Counted from the stretch's first letter, positions 33,089 to 45,733 are shown. The stretch is DNA of 64,000 nucleotides from Clusia tigrina (GCA_920105625.2 OV050030.1:185675315-185739314); one strand, 5' to 3'. The notes: generated by a model from the sequence alone, not told the origin. Made by a program: numbers and translations.

Positions 33089-34236
33089 TTAACTGAGGGT
33101 CATTGTTCTTAATTTACTGGTAAACAGGGCTACCTCTGTAGTTGGCAATATGGTTACCACCAAAATTACTGCACTTTCTAGCAGCTCTATCAGTTTTAGT
33201 CTTCGTACATTCTGATGTGGGGTGTAAATCACCACAGACAACAATACACTACAAAAATTGCAATTGGACCTTGTGTGCCCAAATTCTTGGCAATTAGAAC
33301 ATTGAACTCGGCCGTTTCGTTTGAGTGGCTCTTCTACTGTAATTCTACAATGCATAAGATAGCGGAGATTATAAATACGATGTACTTCTCCTTTTTTAAG
33401 CTTTTGGGTTTCAGGCTCCAATTCTACGCGAAACAATGGCTGAGGGATTCTGTTGCGATTTATTATATTTATAATAGAGCGGGCAGCGAACCCTGCTTCA
33501 TGTAGTGCTTCTTTGACATCAGCGGGTGGAATATCCAATTCAAGTCCCTTTATGACAATGGTAAGGCCTTTGCTACTTTTAAGCTGATAGGTGTAGTAGC
33601 TTTTTTATCAGTTTAGGTTAGTGAGGTTTATTATAATCACTCTGAAATTGCTCTCACTATGTATTTGGATTTTTGTTTCCTGGATATTTCCTTTAACAAG
33701 AGGGGTGACATGGAAATTTTTGGACCAATGAGCCGGGTAAGCTTTGCAACTAATTTACTGGAGTTAGGTTCTCGTAGGTAAATGGGAGGTGGTTTAAATA
33801 CAATATAAGATTTGGGTGCGTCTGCCTCCTCAGCACTTTGAAGTAGTGCGAAGCGATTATTACTAGAGAGTAGGCTCTCGCTAGTTTTACTGATTTTTGC
33901 GATGGTAGTTTTGATGCCACTCGATTTTGGGCTTGGCTTGCGCTTGTGTATAAGGATATACCTATCTAGACAAGTTTGTGATATTCCACTTTTCCCTGCT
34001 GGGTTGCTTGAAAAATGTTTGGTTGAGTGGTTTGCATTGATGGTTGGTGTGAGTGCATTTTCAGTATTGAAAGTGCGCTCAGCCACTGTTGGCGATTTTG
34101 TTTTAGCACGATCGGACGAGTGAGAGAGAGACGTGAATGGGACCTGTTTGCACTCTTTAGTTGTAGACGGCGTTGGGCTGGATGTTAAACATTGAGCGCT
34201 CCAAGAGGGCGCATGCGCAGAGAGTGCTAGATACAC
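33089..34236 (-). pseudogene. Jockey-2 ORF1 (Gag-like), frameshifted
   Basis: Two main frames: 34236-33637 (Ser/Thr-rich N-terminus with SSNNRFALLQSAEEADAP, PPPIYLREP) and 33538-33089 (FRVELEPETQKLKKGEVHRI, YNLRYLMHCRITVEEPLKR, first knuckle CSNCQEFGHTRSNC). Later knuckles are shifted out of frame. The gap between them holds an indel near 33600-33640. Architecture equals Jockey-1 ORF1. Confidence 0.7.
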
Positions 34237-34309
34237 TTTTGGACATTGTTTCAGGTTTTAGTGCGAACTTTCTGTACTTGTACTTGCATTGTTAAGTGCA
34301 GTCGCAATT

Positions 34310-34627
34310 GTACGCAGTTGAATGCCGTAGGTCCAGATGAGTTTAATTACCACTTTATATAGGAGAATTTTATTTTCCATGCTCAAACTTGACCTGCTGT
34401 TAAGGAGCCAAAATATACTGTCGTAGTTTTGAGCTTTAGTTGTAGCCTTTTGGCTTCGATGTGCTTTCGCCAGCTGAGACGTCTCTCCGAATATATTTCC
34501 CTTTCACTGCTTGTGGGATCATTACACCATTTAGAGATAAAGGAGGGCATGTTCCTTGTATTAAAGTAAACGTTATGTGAACGATTTTCGACTCGTTAAC
34601 CTTAATTCTCCATTTTAGTCACCATTC
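34310..34627 (-). pseudogene. Jockey-4, RT end (separated 3' part)
   Basis: The minus strand reads LKWRIKVNESK, then ITFTLIQGTCPPLSLNGVMI, and later LSMENKILLYKVVIKLIWTYG, the RT end of a Jockey ORF2. It directly continues Jockey-4 at 39036 (…SVEEWL), with Jockey-3 inserted between. Several stops. Confidence 0.65.
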
Positions 34628-34673
34628 CAATTTTTTTAAAAACTAAAAACAAAGTATAGTCAGTAACCGCCAT

Positions 34674-36143
34674 GAGTGTGCAGCGCTCTCCCCCGTGGGA
34701 GAGAACGAGATCTATGAGCGAGTCACTCCCCTCTTCGTGGAGTGCACATGGCAAACCCCCAATAATGTCCTGCTCCAGTATAGCAGTGGATTGTGCGACA
34801 ACTACAACAAATTCGTCAGCAACAACAACATCTGCCTTCTCTACGTACGGTACAACAACTACATTCTCGACTACAACTGCGACATCAACATGTTCTTCTG
34901 CCTGTATGCAAATTCCACCAAAAGCGTGCAGGTAAGTAAACTGCAATCGCTACCAAAGAGACAACGAACCTCACCCACGACAGATATAGCGAAAGGAACC
35001 CTCAACACTAGCAAAAAGTAAAAAATAGCAAAAAACCCAAGCCAAAGTAAGTTATCAAAATCCTGGTTAAGCGATACTACTTCAGAAAGAAAAAACAGAT
35101 TTGCTGCTTTGACCGTTGATGATGACGAACTTGCTGAACCCTCGCACAGTGGACAAGTTGATCAAAATGAGTCCGAAAAAGAAAAAACAACTAGTCCGAA
35201 AAAAAAAGTTTAAACGAACCACCCCCTATATACGTACAAGGCGTAGAATGCATAAAGGCGTTAAAAAATGCGCTTACCGCTGTTGCAGACAGTAACTTCA
35301 TATTTAAAATATTAACAAACAATGAAGTACGAGTTCAATCGAATGACTCGGAAACATACACAAAAATATTCCAAATGCTAAAGCAAAAAGGTACGAAGCT
35401 GTACACATTTAAACCCAAAAATGAAAGAGGTTTCAAAGTCATTCTTCGCAATATGCACCCCTCCGCAGACCAAGAAGAAATTAAAAATGAGCTTGGTGAA
35501 AACGGTCACAAAGTTTTAAACATAACTAACATAACTCAACTGACAACAAAGAAACCGCTACCACTGTTTAGCATAGAACTGGAAAGAAATACTAACAATA
35601 AAGATATTTATAGCATTAACAAATTAATGCATTGCATAGTAGTTTTTGAGGCACCACATCATAAAAGAGAAGTCGCGTAATGCACTAAATGCCAAAAATA
35701 CGGACATACAAAAAACTACTGTACAAGGCATCCAGTATGTGTGAAATGCGCTGGAAAGCATCTAACAAGTGAATGTCAAAAAAAAAAAAATAACCAACGC
35801 AGCTGAAATTGAATGTGCCCTATGTGGCGGAAATCATACTGCAAACTACAAAGGCTGTGAAATATACAAAGCCATAAAAATTCAAAGGTCTCCATCTTTA
35901 CGCCGAAAGGATCCATTATTATTACAGACCAAAAATATGGATATATCAGCTGTTAAAACAGGCGTAAGCTATGCCGACATTGCAGGGTCGTCAAATCCAA
36001 ATATGACTTCACAAAATACAACAGATTCACACGATAGTGATATTAATGAACTTAAAGACATGGTGAAATCCCTAATCACGCAAATGACTAATATGATGAA
36101 TATAATTACAATGTTACTAACAAGCTTAAATGCACGAAAGTAA
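34674..36143 (+). pseudogene. Jockey-3 ORF1 (Gag-like), multiple breaks
   Basis: The first readings (34672-35021) are Thr/Ser-rich and frame-ambiguous. Then NRFAALTVDDDELAEPS (the NRFALL box of Jockey Gag) at about 35096, FKVILRNMHPSADQEEIKNE (35430), HCIVVFEAPHHKREVA (35630), an in-frame stop, a CTKCQKYGHTKNYC knuckle near 35684-35730, and CALCGGNHTANYKGC near 35817. The end SYADIAGSSN and a Met-rich tail lead to a stop at 36143, overlapping ORF2 by 14 bases. Confidence 0.7.
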
Positions 36144-38767
36144 TAGTTTAATAATTGTAGCCTGGAATGCAAATGGCCTAACAAAACATTTTCTTGAGTT
36201 GAAGCAATTTTTGTCTGACAAGAAAATTGATATAGATCTAGTTTCAGAAACACATTTTAGGAACAAAAGCTTTTTAGTATTTTCTGGATATAAAATTTAT
36301 GTGACAAATAATCCTGATGGTAAAGCTCGTGGTGGGACAGCTATCATAATAAATTCACTATTAAAACATACTGAACGGCAACCATATGCAACACCTCATA
36401 TTCAATCCACTACTGTGCAAATTGAGGATACAAGTGGGACAATACTCATTTCCTCAGTTTACTGTCCCCCAGACACCTAATAACGACGGATCAATATGAT
36501 GACTATATAAAGACGCTTGGCGTAAGATTCATTGCAGCTGGAGATCTGAATGCAAAACACACTGACTGGGGATCTAGGCTAACCAATAAAAAAGGACGAA
36601 ATCTGATTAATGCTATAAACAAAAATAACTGCAGATTTTTAAGCTCAGGTGAACCCACATACTGGCCAACAGATAGGAAGAAGATGCCAGATATAATCGG
36701 CTTCAGTATAACAAAAAACATAAAATGTAACCAATTAAAAATTAAAGCTTGTTTTGAACTTTCTTCAGACCACTCTCCGATAATACTTGACTACACAACT
36801 GACATCAAACCCATAGAACCAATAGCTAAGATTTTTAACCACAAAACAAACTGGAATAAGTATAGACAGTATATTGAGAATCAACTGAATATGTCTATCA
36901 CACTGAAAACACAATTAGACATTGAACGTGCCATTATTCACTTCAACGATGTGGTCCTAGACGCAGGAATCAAATCAAGCCAAAAGCATAAATTTAGAAG
37001 AAATAAACCTACAACGGATATTTTCATAAGAAAGCAAATTATTGAGAAGAGAAAGCTGAGAAAGAGGTGGCAGCTAACTAGATCGCCTGAGGATAAACAC
37101 AATTTAAATATAGCCTGCAAAAAACTCAAGAAAATATTAACTAAAAGACAAAATATAGAAGTTGAAAATTACCTAAAAAACTTGACGCCTACTCAGGTTA
37201 CGAACTACTCATTATGGAAATGCACGAAGAAATTAAAAACTCAGATAAGGTATCAGCCACCACTACGGAAATATGACAACTCATGGGCTACTGCCAATGA
37301 AGAAAAAGCAACTGCATTGGCTAAATACTTTGAAAAAGTCCTATCAAATGACGAAGATAAATATATTGAAACACGCATTGACTTAAATATAGACATTACA
37401 ACCAAAATTAAGAAAACAAACACAACAGAAATAATTAATTGCATTAAAAAACGAATAAACCACAAAAAAACACCAGGATGCGAAATGTTGACAGGAAAAG
37501 CTCTCGCTGAGCTACCTACTATAGGTTAAGGAATGTTATCAACTCAATGTTCCGACTACAATTTTTTCCCAAAGTATGGAAAGTTGCTGAAATTATTGCA
37601 CTACCGAAGCAGGGAAAAGATGCTACAACTGCTTCGTCGTATAGACCAATTAGCCTACTTCCCATAATCTCTAAAGTTGCTGAAAAACTATTACATGATA
37701 GACTTAGCCAGATCCTTGACAATAAAAACATTATACCAAATCATCAATTCGGCTTCAGAAAACGACATTCAACAATTCAACAGATACACCGTATAACAAA
37801 CACAATTGAAACAGACATAGAATATAAGCGGTACTGCGTTGCTGTATTCTTAGACGTTGCAAAAGCATTTGACAAAGTATGGCATAAAGGACTGCTGCAT
37901 AAACTGAAGACGATGCTGCCACTTGACTACTATTTGATTGTTGAAAGTTATCTTAGTGATCGTTACTTTTACGTCAAATTTAATGAAGAGTGTTCGTCAA
38001 TTCATCTTACAATAGCTGGAGTTCCTCAAGGGAGTGTTTTAGGACCACTGCTATATGTCATATTTACCTCAGATATACCACTTCCTGAAGAACTGAATAC
38101 CACAATCCTCTTAACATGTGACAAAAATCTAAATACTGCGACTGCAAATCTGCAGATATACACAGAGAATGTTAAGGAATGGTTTGATAAATGGTGCTTG
38201 AAAATTAATGAAGATAAGACTGTACAAATAATTTTTACAACTAAAACAAACTGTAACCCAATACCTATTAAAATACACAATAAAGTTATAAAAATAGGGT
38301 CTACAACTTGGTATACACATGGACTCAAAGCTAAATTGGCACTACCACATCAAACAAAAAACGAAACAAATAAAAGAAAAATTTAGGCAACTATATTGGT
38401 TAATGGGTCAGCAATCTAAACTCACAATTAACAACAAGTTGCTGCTATACAAGTGTACTATAAAGCCAATTTGGACGTACGGACTCCAAGTATGGGCACG
38501 GCAAAGCGGTCACACATACAAAAAATTCAAAGACAGCAATCTAGAATATTAAGAGTTATCATAAAATCTGGTTGGTACACAACAAATGAAGATATACACC
38601 GCAAACTAAATATGACAAGGATTGACGAAGAAATAAAAAAGATATCCACAAAATACTACGATACACTGCATGGGCATAATAACGAGGAAATAAACGAGTT
38701 GCTACATCTAGAAGAAACCACCATGCGCCGTTTAAAGAGAACTCGACCAAACGACCTACTAAACTAG
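36130..38767 (+). pseudogene. Jockey-3 ORF2 (endonuclease-RT), motif C deleted
   Basis: ATG 36130. Endonuclease: IIVAWNANGLTKHFLELK, VSETHFRNKSF, AAGDLNAKHTDWGS (after a frameshift near 36480), SSDHSPIILDY. RT: SYRPISLLPIISKVAEKLL, HQFGFRKRHSTIQQIHRI, FLDVAKAFDKVWHKG, GVPQGSVLGPLLYVIF; then ELNT joins directly to TILLTC, whereas Jockey-1 has STFADDTA in between, so about seven codons including FADD are missing in frame. Frameshifts near 37525 and 38310-38390. The C-terminal end resembles other Jockey ORF2 tails. Confidence 0.8.
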
Positions 38768-39035
38768 GAAATCCAGACTACACATATTAGTAATAGTATT
38801 ATAAATGTAAATGTAAATAATTATCATAAACATAATTTTGATTATAAATTGTTATAATATAATTATAGTGAATTATTATAATTAATGTAAATAATGTTTG
38901 TTGTATCACTTCTTGGCACTGGCCAAAATGTGTTTTTTATATTAATTTCCAAACAAATTGTCAAATCATGTACTAGGTGTCAATATAATGGTGACAGATG
39001 TATGAAATAATCGGAAATAAAAAGAAAAAAAAGGA

Positions 39036-41420
39036 AGTAACCATTCTTCTACACTTCTGATGTGATTCTTTAATTTTTGTGAGGTTATGTTGGGATCTTT
39101 ATGGGAATATAAAAGTGCGGTATCGTCTGCAAATGTAGATGTAGTCAGCTGGTTATCTGTTGGTAAATCCCTTGTATATAAGAGGTACAAAAGTGGTCCA
39201 AGTATTCTCCCCTGTGGGACTTCAGCTAGGATTTTGTAGGTATGTGTCATATGGGTTTTATGTTTGAATTTAGATTTCAGATCGAAAAGGTAGAACTTCA
39301 AAATATTACTATATTCGGGAAGGTAGTTCTGAACTTTGTAGATGAGACCTTCATGCCATACTTTATCGAACGCTTAAGCCACATCGAGAAAAATCGCAGA
39401 GCAATATTTTTTATTCTCCATAGCGTCTCTAATTCCTGGAGATATTCTGTGAATCTGCTCTATTGTACCGTGCTTCTCTCGAAACCCAAACTGGTGTTGA
39501 GGGATTACTTCTTTTTTTCCAATAGTGGAGTTATTTAATGGAGAAGTACCTTTTCGAAGACTTTAGAGAGTGTTGACAGAAGGCTTATTAGTCTATATGA
39601 TATTATTTGTGGTGGATCCTTTCCTGGTTTATTAATCGAAACCCAAACTGGTATTGAGGGATTGCTTCTTTTCTCTCCAATAGTGGAGGTATTTTATGGA
39701 GAAATACCTTTTCGAAGACTTTAGAGAGTGTTTACAGAAGGCTTTTTAGTCTATATGATATTATTTGTGGTGGATCCTTTCCTGGTTTATTAATTAATAA
39801 TAACGGACAATTTCTAAAAATTTTGGAAGTAATTTAATCTTAGCAAAGCATTTTATATATGCGTAAAATGAACCATTGCTATATTTGGTAGCATATTGTT
39901 TGTGATAAGGTCGTGAACCGGAGCTTTTTTTTGATTTATTTGTTTCGCACAATAAATTCTATATCCTTAATTTTTATCTTTGGGCGGTGTTTCGCCTGAC
40001 GTATATTCAGAGGTGTTAGGGGTACTTCAGTCTGCATTAAATTTGGTGTCAACACAAGTTGGAGATGATCTGTAAAGGTTTCGCTCTTTTCTGCATCGCT
40101 TTTTGCCCAATTACCATCGGAAAGCCTTATAGGAGGTTCGGTTATATTGTAGTCTCAGCTCATGTTCCCTCTTTGAAGTATTTTGCAGCTCTTTTGACAC
40201 TTGTTTTAACTAAGGGATCTGAACTTTTGCCATTCTCGTCTCAGTTTCCGTTTTTATTTTATCATTCTTTGAATGTCTTTTAATGTTATATTAGATCGAT
40301 TAGAATCAATTTCAACAATTGGTTTGTAGAGTTTAGCTGCAGTGGTTAGTATTTGGGTAGACGTCTGTAGCGTTACGTCGATATCGTGTATGGTTTTAAG
40401 GGCTACGTTTTGCTGGATGTGAAAGCTGACATATTTCCAAAATTTAAACTAGTTTGTTAATCGATTGGCTAAATTGTTTGCTTTGGCTTCTATTTGAGGC
40501 TGAGAGGTAAGGGTAAGGGATAACTGGCGAATGGTCAGAAGAGAGTTCATAACAAGCTTCTGCTGAAATTAGGTCTCGATCAGATGGCCGGTATGTAGGT
40601 TTACCAGATGATATAAAATCCATATTCCGATTTCGAAGCATTGCGTCAAAGAGTTGCCTACCTTTCGGGGTAATAACTCTTGAGCCCCAATACGGGTGTT
40701 CAGCGTTGTAGTCTCCCGCAACAAGAAATTGATGTCCAAGGCTTTTGAACTGTTGTGAAGTTATTTTAAACTTTGGTGGATAGTTATTGAAGAAATTGTT
40801 ATGTTGCCCACCATATGGATGTAGCGTGGAGGAAGTTTTTGCAATAATCTTCGATTAGGTGATGTTTTAATCTGGCTTTAATAAGGATCCCAGTGCCACC
40901 ACATGCTTTAACATCTGGATATTTTGTGTCATAGAATTGGAATCCACTGACTAAAATTATTTTTAGAAGTTAGATGAGTTTCCGAAATAATATCAAATTT
41001 TTTGTCAAGTAGAAAAGTGTGCAACTCAAGTTTGTGCTGGCTAACGCCGTTTGCATTCCAGTGACAGATTCTGAGAGAGTTAATTTTTTTGACGTTAACA
41101 TTAGGAGGATTTGATTTTGGTTAAGCATTATTTCCTGCATCATTCCTTGCATTGAAAATATAAACTCGTTTAGAGTTTGTGCAAGTGACGAGACTATTTT
41201 TTATAAATTACCAGTTTGTGGTTTTACACTCGGAGGCCCGGTTTTAACAATATTTGCATAGCTAATACTAACTTGTGGCTCAGTGGCTTTAGCAGGTTGA
41301 AAACTATGCTGTTGTTTTTGTTTCGGCTGAGCACGCATTTTTTCTTTAACTTCTACGTATGCATTTTTTTTTGTTTTTTTTTTGTCGGAACAATCTAGTA
41401 AGCGCAGCACTCAGACAGAG
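39036..41420 (-). pseudogene. Jockey-4, main part (ORF1 end, endonuclease, RT)
   Basis: Minus-strand Jockey LINE, 5'-truncated by LOA-4 at about 41420. ORF1 end at 41201-41410 (KATEPQVSISYANIVKTGP, as in other Jockey Gag tails). Endonuclease pieces near 40600-41090, including SSDHSPVI. RT with a duplicated segment (39480-39794), then VPQGRILGPLLYLLYT and an intact motif C STFADDTALL at about 39140. Many stops and shifts. Continues at 34627. Confidence 0.7.
39480..39794. repeat. Tandem duplication of about 157 bp inside Jockey-4 RT
   Basis: 39480-39636 and 39637-39794 are consecutive copies, both starting CGAAACCCAAACTGG and ending CCTTTCCTGGTTTATTAAT, with roughly ten differences. The duplicated part covers the RT region from PGKD to HQFGFR on the minus strand. 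Confidence 0.9.
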
Positions 41421-41454
41421 TATATATCCATTGTACTGCACTTAAAGTTCCCTT

Positions 41455-44400
41455 TTACTCGGCTTTAAATCTACCCGACCTCCGAAGAAATAGAAGTAGA
41501 TCCTGAGGTGCGAAGGAGCCAAGTTGGTTACTCCTCAGTACATCAGTGCCAAAAATCCCAAACCTGATCCAAGTCTCGTCTTCTTCTCCACAGGCTGGGC
41601 ACAGCGCACTGTCTGATATGCCAATCCTTTCCATGTGCCTAGCCCATAGAAAGTGCCCTGTCATCACGCCAACGAACAGCCTGCAGTTCCTCCTACCTAA
41701 AGATAGAAGGAACTGCAGGCTGTCACTGTAGACAGAAATAGATTTGCCTTTCCACCTGTTTTCCACAGCAAAGTCCATCGCCTCATGTATCGCATACACC
41801 TCCGCCTGAAACACAGACGCATACAGACTAAGGGCAAAGAACCGACGGGTCCCACAAGATTCCACGAAGACACCAGAACCTGAACCTTCTTGAGTCCTGG
41901 AGCCATCAGTGAAAATACGGCAGCAGTGTTTGCCAGGCTCGTTCTCGGGATCTAACTATGAACGAGACTCTGGCAGCAGCACATTGTACCGCTTTTCTAG
42001 TATGACTGTTGACGACATGGAGTCCGGGGGCATAGACAGGATTGCAGAGTCGATGTCAGTGCCTGCGCCGTCGTCCAATATCGAGTACACCCCATACCAG
42101 TGGCCACTATGTTTCACTCTGCAGATGGCCTTCACGGCCTCTCCGCGGATGAAGACATCTAGTGGCGGGAGATTCACCAAAACATCAAGTGCCGGGCCTG
42201 GAGTAGTCGGAAATGCTCCGGTACAACATATGGCCACAGCACGTTGTAGTTTTGATAGAGCTTTTTTGACCCCTACAAGAGAGAGTCTGCTCATCCAAAC
42301 CATCGATGCATAGGTGACAATAGGTCTCACCATAGCTGTATAGATCCATAGGACCTTACTAGGGGAAAGACCCCATGTCTTACCAAAAATACCCTTACAT
42401 TGCCAGAAAACTGACAGTGCTTTGGATGTCTTCAGTTCGACATGTGTTTTCCAAAGAAGCTTGTTATCAAGGATGACTCCACGATATTTGATTTCCTTGG
42501 ATAGCTGGATAGTGACTCCTTTTAGTGTAGGCAGTATAAGTCCATCAAGCTTTCTCCTTCTGGTAAAGAGGACAATACCAGTCATGACAAGATTAGCCGA
42601 TAGCCCATTCGCACTGCACCAAGTGTCAAGCCAGAGTTCTCTGCACCCTTCTGCAGACAATCATAAGGGATGGACCTGTCACAAGACAGCCAACATCATC
42701 CGCATACGCCTGAGCGTATACACCCGAATTATTAATGGCGTTGAGCAGGGGATCGATTACCATGCACCAGAGCAATGGAGACAGTACGCCACCTTGGGGA
42801 CAGCCTCTATTAACCCCAGATGACACCAGCAAATCTTCCTCCTCCCGCACCGTTATGATTCTCTGGGCCAGCATTGAACGTATGCAATTTACTAGGACCC
42901 GGTCTACGCCATGCCGCCTAGCAGAGCCGCAAATACTGTCGAAAGTAGCATTGTCAAACGCACCCTCTATGTCCACAAAGATGCCTATTGCATATTCTTT
43001 CCTGTCGATGGCTCGCTCTATCCTTCCAACAAGGTTTTGCAGAGCCGTCTCGCAGGATTTTCCGTTTTGATAGGCATGCTGAAATGGAGAGAGTGGATGC
43101 GTCTTCATAGACTCCCTACGCATGCGAAGCTCCACCAGCCGTTCTAAACTTTTTAGCATGAACGAGGTCATACTAAAAGTTCTGAAGCTCTTGGGATTGG
43201 TGTAGTCGTCTCTTCCAACCTTAGGAATGAAAACAACCCTCACCATCCTTCAAGAGCGTGGTACATAGGCCAGTGCGAGACATGCAGTGAAGATCTTCTT
43301 CAGTGCTGCCAACACTAACTCAATGCCTTCCTTCAACACAATCGGATATATGCCATCCAGTCCGGGCGACTTGAAGCTGTCAAAGGATATGATAGCAAAT
43401 CTAATAGCAGCCTCATTCGCAACAGTTCTGGCGACATACCAATCATGTCGAGAGGGTGTAGCTCCCCTGGCAACAGTTCCGACCAAAGGTGGTTGTTGAC
43501 GGGTATGCTTACCTGATTTCCTGGAAAGTGTGACTTCAACAGCAAGCTGAGTGTCTCACTTTGCCTCTCCATATAGGAGCCATCAGGTTTCCTGAGCGAC
43601 CCCAGCTTAGCGGTTTGGTCCTTTTTCAGGACTTTCACCAGTTTTGCCGTGTCACTCAGGGATTCGATATCTCTGCAGAAATCTCTAAAAGAAGCCCTTT
43701 TCGAGTCCCGAATTAGCTTCTTGTAGTCCCTCTGAACACATGGATATCGTTCCCACTCTTCATCAAGATTCGTCTTGAGGGCCCGGTTGAGGAGTTTTCT
43801 AGACTCACGCCTCAGCACCTGAAGCTCTCGATTCCACCATGGAACAGGTGTCCGGCTAAGAGGAGGTCTAGTTGGACAGGCTAGCTCGAAGCTGTTTGTT
43901 AGAGCGGTGTTGAGATGTTCAACAGCCGCCTCAATGTTCTTCCCTTTGCGAAGTTTCAGTGGCGTCACGTGATTGCTACGCAGTGCCTCCCTGAACTTTG
44001 GCCAGTCTGTTTTTCTTGGGTTTCTGGTGGGCAATGGCATCTGCGCCCGCTCGCCACACTGAAACTCAATGTATCTGTGTATCTGTGTATCTCCAGTTGC
44101 TGACCGACCACCCCAGTCTTGGATTTGACAGGGTGACATCAATTACCTCCTGCCTTCTCGTAGTCACAAAAGTAGGCTGCCTGCCTACATTGTGGATGTT
44201 CAGGCTGGAGGAGGCAATATACTCGAAAAGTCGGGAGCCCCGCTCATTGCACTTGCTGCTGCCCCGGATCGTATGCTGGGCATTAGCATCGCAACAAAGA
44301 ACGAGACCAAGACTGCGCCGCTCACAGAACACTACGAGAGTAGCGACCCTCCCAGGTGGTAGCGCCTCCGCGATGATGGGATGATATTATAAGACCGGCT

Positions 44401-44630
44401 CTATGTCTAATCGAGTTTCTGTCATATAATATCGTGGCCCCTTTCAACGAGCCAAGGCCACAGAGGCGACCCCTAAAGACCCAGGGCTCTTGTAATGTTG
44501 TTATGTGGGGTGATGTGTTTAGCTGGGTGAGTCGTCTACTTAGGAGTACAGTAGCGGCTCTAGAATGCTGCAAGTTGATCTGCATTACCGTCAAAGGACG
44601 ATAGCTACGAGAATCGTCCGAGCCACTCAT
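41455..44630 (-). pseudogene. LOA-4 ORF2: endonuclease-RT-RNase H, frameshifted
   Basis: Start ATG at 44630 (then SGSDDSRSYRPLTVMQIN) overlaps the ORF1 stop as ATGA. Endonuclease: LQEPWVFRGRL, VLCCDANAQHTIRGS (shifted), VIDVTLSNP. Linker LNRALKTNLDEEW. RT: KSFRTFSMTSFMLKSLERLV, HAYQNGKSCETALQ, DIEGAFDNA, GCPQGGVLSPLLW and intact YADD in AYADDVGCLV. RNase H about 41700-41870 (FQAEVYAIHEAMDF, YSDSLQFLLSL), then LWARHMERIGI and a CPAC knuckle at about 41590. The frame changes near 44330, 44140, 43490, 43250 and 42650, with a 42-44-base duplicate-like junction near 41690-41720. Confidence 0.8.
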
Positions 44631-44820
44631 CTGGGAAAGACATGAAAGGTTACAGTCCCAAAGAAGAGACTCAGACGGCTCCGGTACCGAGAAACCATGA
44701 CATCAACAGTGGCCTCATCCACTCGCACTACAAGACTAGCACCTTCTTTAACATCCCGGTTGCTGGTAAACCGGTAATTTAATTGGTCGGTGATATCGTC
44801 AGTTTGCCTAACTGAAAGTA
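44627..44820 (-). pseudogene. LOA-4 ORF1, C-terminal end
   Basis: Minus-strand reading with NRDVKEGASLVVRVDEATV, then SRYRSRLSLFFGTVTFHV and stop TGA at 44627. The VDEAT...FGTV.FHV pattern parallels the ORF1 end in LOA-2 (VDSASL...FGFGSLKVRV). Its stop overlaps the ORF2 start. Confidence 0.6.
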
Positions 44821-44830
44821 CCCTACGACG

Positions 44831-45367
44831 ATGACGGGCTCATTTAATCTTTTGATTGCGCGAGAGCTTGCGCACTAAGGCAGCCAAATGTTTTTAGTGA
44901 AGCAACTAAGGTCTGCTCCTCTGAGTTCAAACAAGTAGATTTGTCTTTTTAGAAATGAATTTTATTCTTACAACTACGCTCTTATATACTTATTTCTACC
45001 ATTCAATTTTGTTACAATCAATGTTCCATTTTCATTCCATATTTCCAATATCCCATGTGTCATCAAAATCACATATGCAAGCTATAAATTATGAATGTGC
45101 AATTCTTGCCTACGGCAGACTTTTGAGGTTCGAATTGCACATGACCTATTTTAAGTGCATTGCTTTGGGATAGAGGAAAGGTTTGAGCATGTGGAGTGAG
45201 TGTGTGTGATCATACTGCGCGTGCACTACACATTTCTCTGGTGTATTTAGTTCTTTAACGATCGCAGGCATACGTATGGTATGCATGACTTTCATGATAC
45301 ACAACACCACTAATCCTCCGGGAAAAAAAATTGTTGTTTCGGAAAAAATTTTTTTTTGTTTTATATA
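44831..45367 (-). other. LTR-like or unknown sequence between LOA-4 and errantivirus B
   Basis: Non-coding. On the minus strand AAGTATATAAGAG (about 44985-44998) lies about 30 bases before AGAATAAAATTC, which could be a TATA box and poly(A) signal of a solo LTR, but ends and a duplication could not be fixed. T/A runs at 45326-45362 precede the errantivirus LTR. The last bases TATATA are a typical errantivirus target. Confidence 0.3.
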
Positions 45368-45733
45368 AGTTAAGGCGCTCCAATTAGGGAGCATCAAAAA
45401 ATTAAAGATGGGGGCCGGCAACTGGCCCCGTCTTCTATACCTGTAAAATAAATTAAACCGGTTTACAGTTTTACTCTTTATTAGTTCCGCTCCAAAATAA
45501 GAATGAGTTACAATTTAAATTATTCTTAACACTACAGCTTACTCGCTACCCTGCTTAGCCTATCATATTGCTGATGCCTGCACTTCTGCTAGTGCAACGT
45601 TCCCATGATTCGGTGATGCACCGGATGCTCGTGCAGGGTGGCGTAGACATGGTGTCAGCATAATTCGTATTGGTGTGAAAGCTCAGGTATGCGGGTAGGC
45701 TGGCATATTAATTGTAGTAGTAACGTGTTAACT
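45368..45733 (-). repeat. 3' LTR of errantivirus B
   Basis: 366 bp. On the minus strand it starts AGTTAACACGTTAC and ends CCTTAACT. Differs from the LTR at 60907-61272 by only a few bases (for example 45381, 45392), so integration or LTR exchange is recent. Confidence 0.9.

Larger units (their letters stand above)
31223..34300 (-). mobile_element. Jockey-2, 3'-truncated Jockey-clade LINE
   Basis: Minus-strand Jockey element with ORF1 and the EN plus first RT blocks of ORF2; it stops in the HQFG motif at about 31225, where I-clade RT takes over. The 5' end is near 34300, against Jockey-4. Sequence is clearly different from Jockey-1. Internal deletions and frameshifts occur in both ORFs. Confidence 0.75.
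34628..39035 (+). mobile_element. Jockey-3, Jockey-clade LINE inserted in Jockey-4
   Basis: A complete-length but broken plus-strand LINE ending in an A-rich tail (AATAAAAAGAAAAAAAAGG, about 39017-39035). Target duplication AGTCACCATTC (34617-34627) versus AGTAACCATTC (39036-39046), one mismatch in 11. Joining the flanks restores the Jockey-4 EEW-LKWRIKVNE order. The AT-rich coding style differs from Jockey-1 and -2, so this is another family. Confidence 0.85.
41421..44830 (-). mobile_element. LOA-4, second copy of the copy-1 LOA family
   Basis: Minus-strand LINE with the end of ORF1, ORF2 with EN-RT-RNase H, and a short 3' UTR. Close match to 1-1227 over 42572-43830. The 3' end (about 41400-41440) abuts Jockey-4. 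The 5' end near 44830 is truncated within ORF1. It keeps an endonuclease that copy 1 lost, so it defines the family. Confidence 0.8.
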
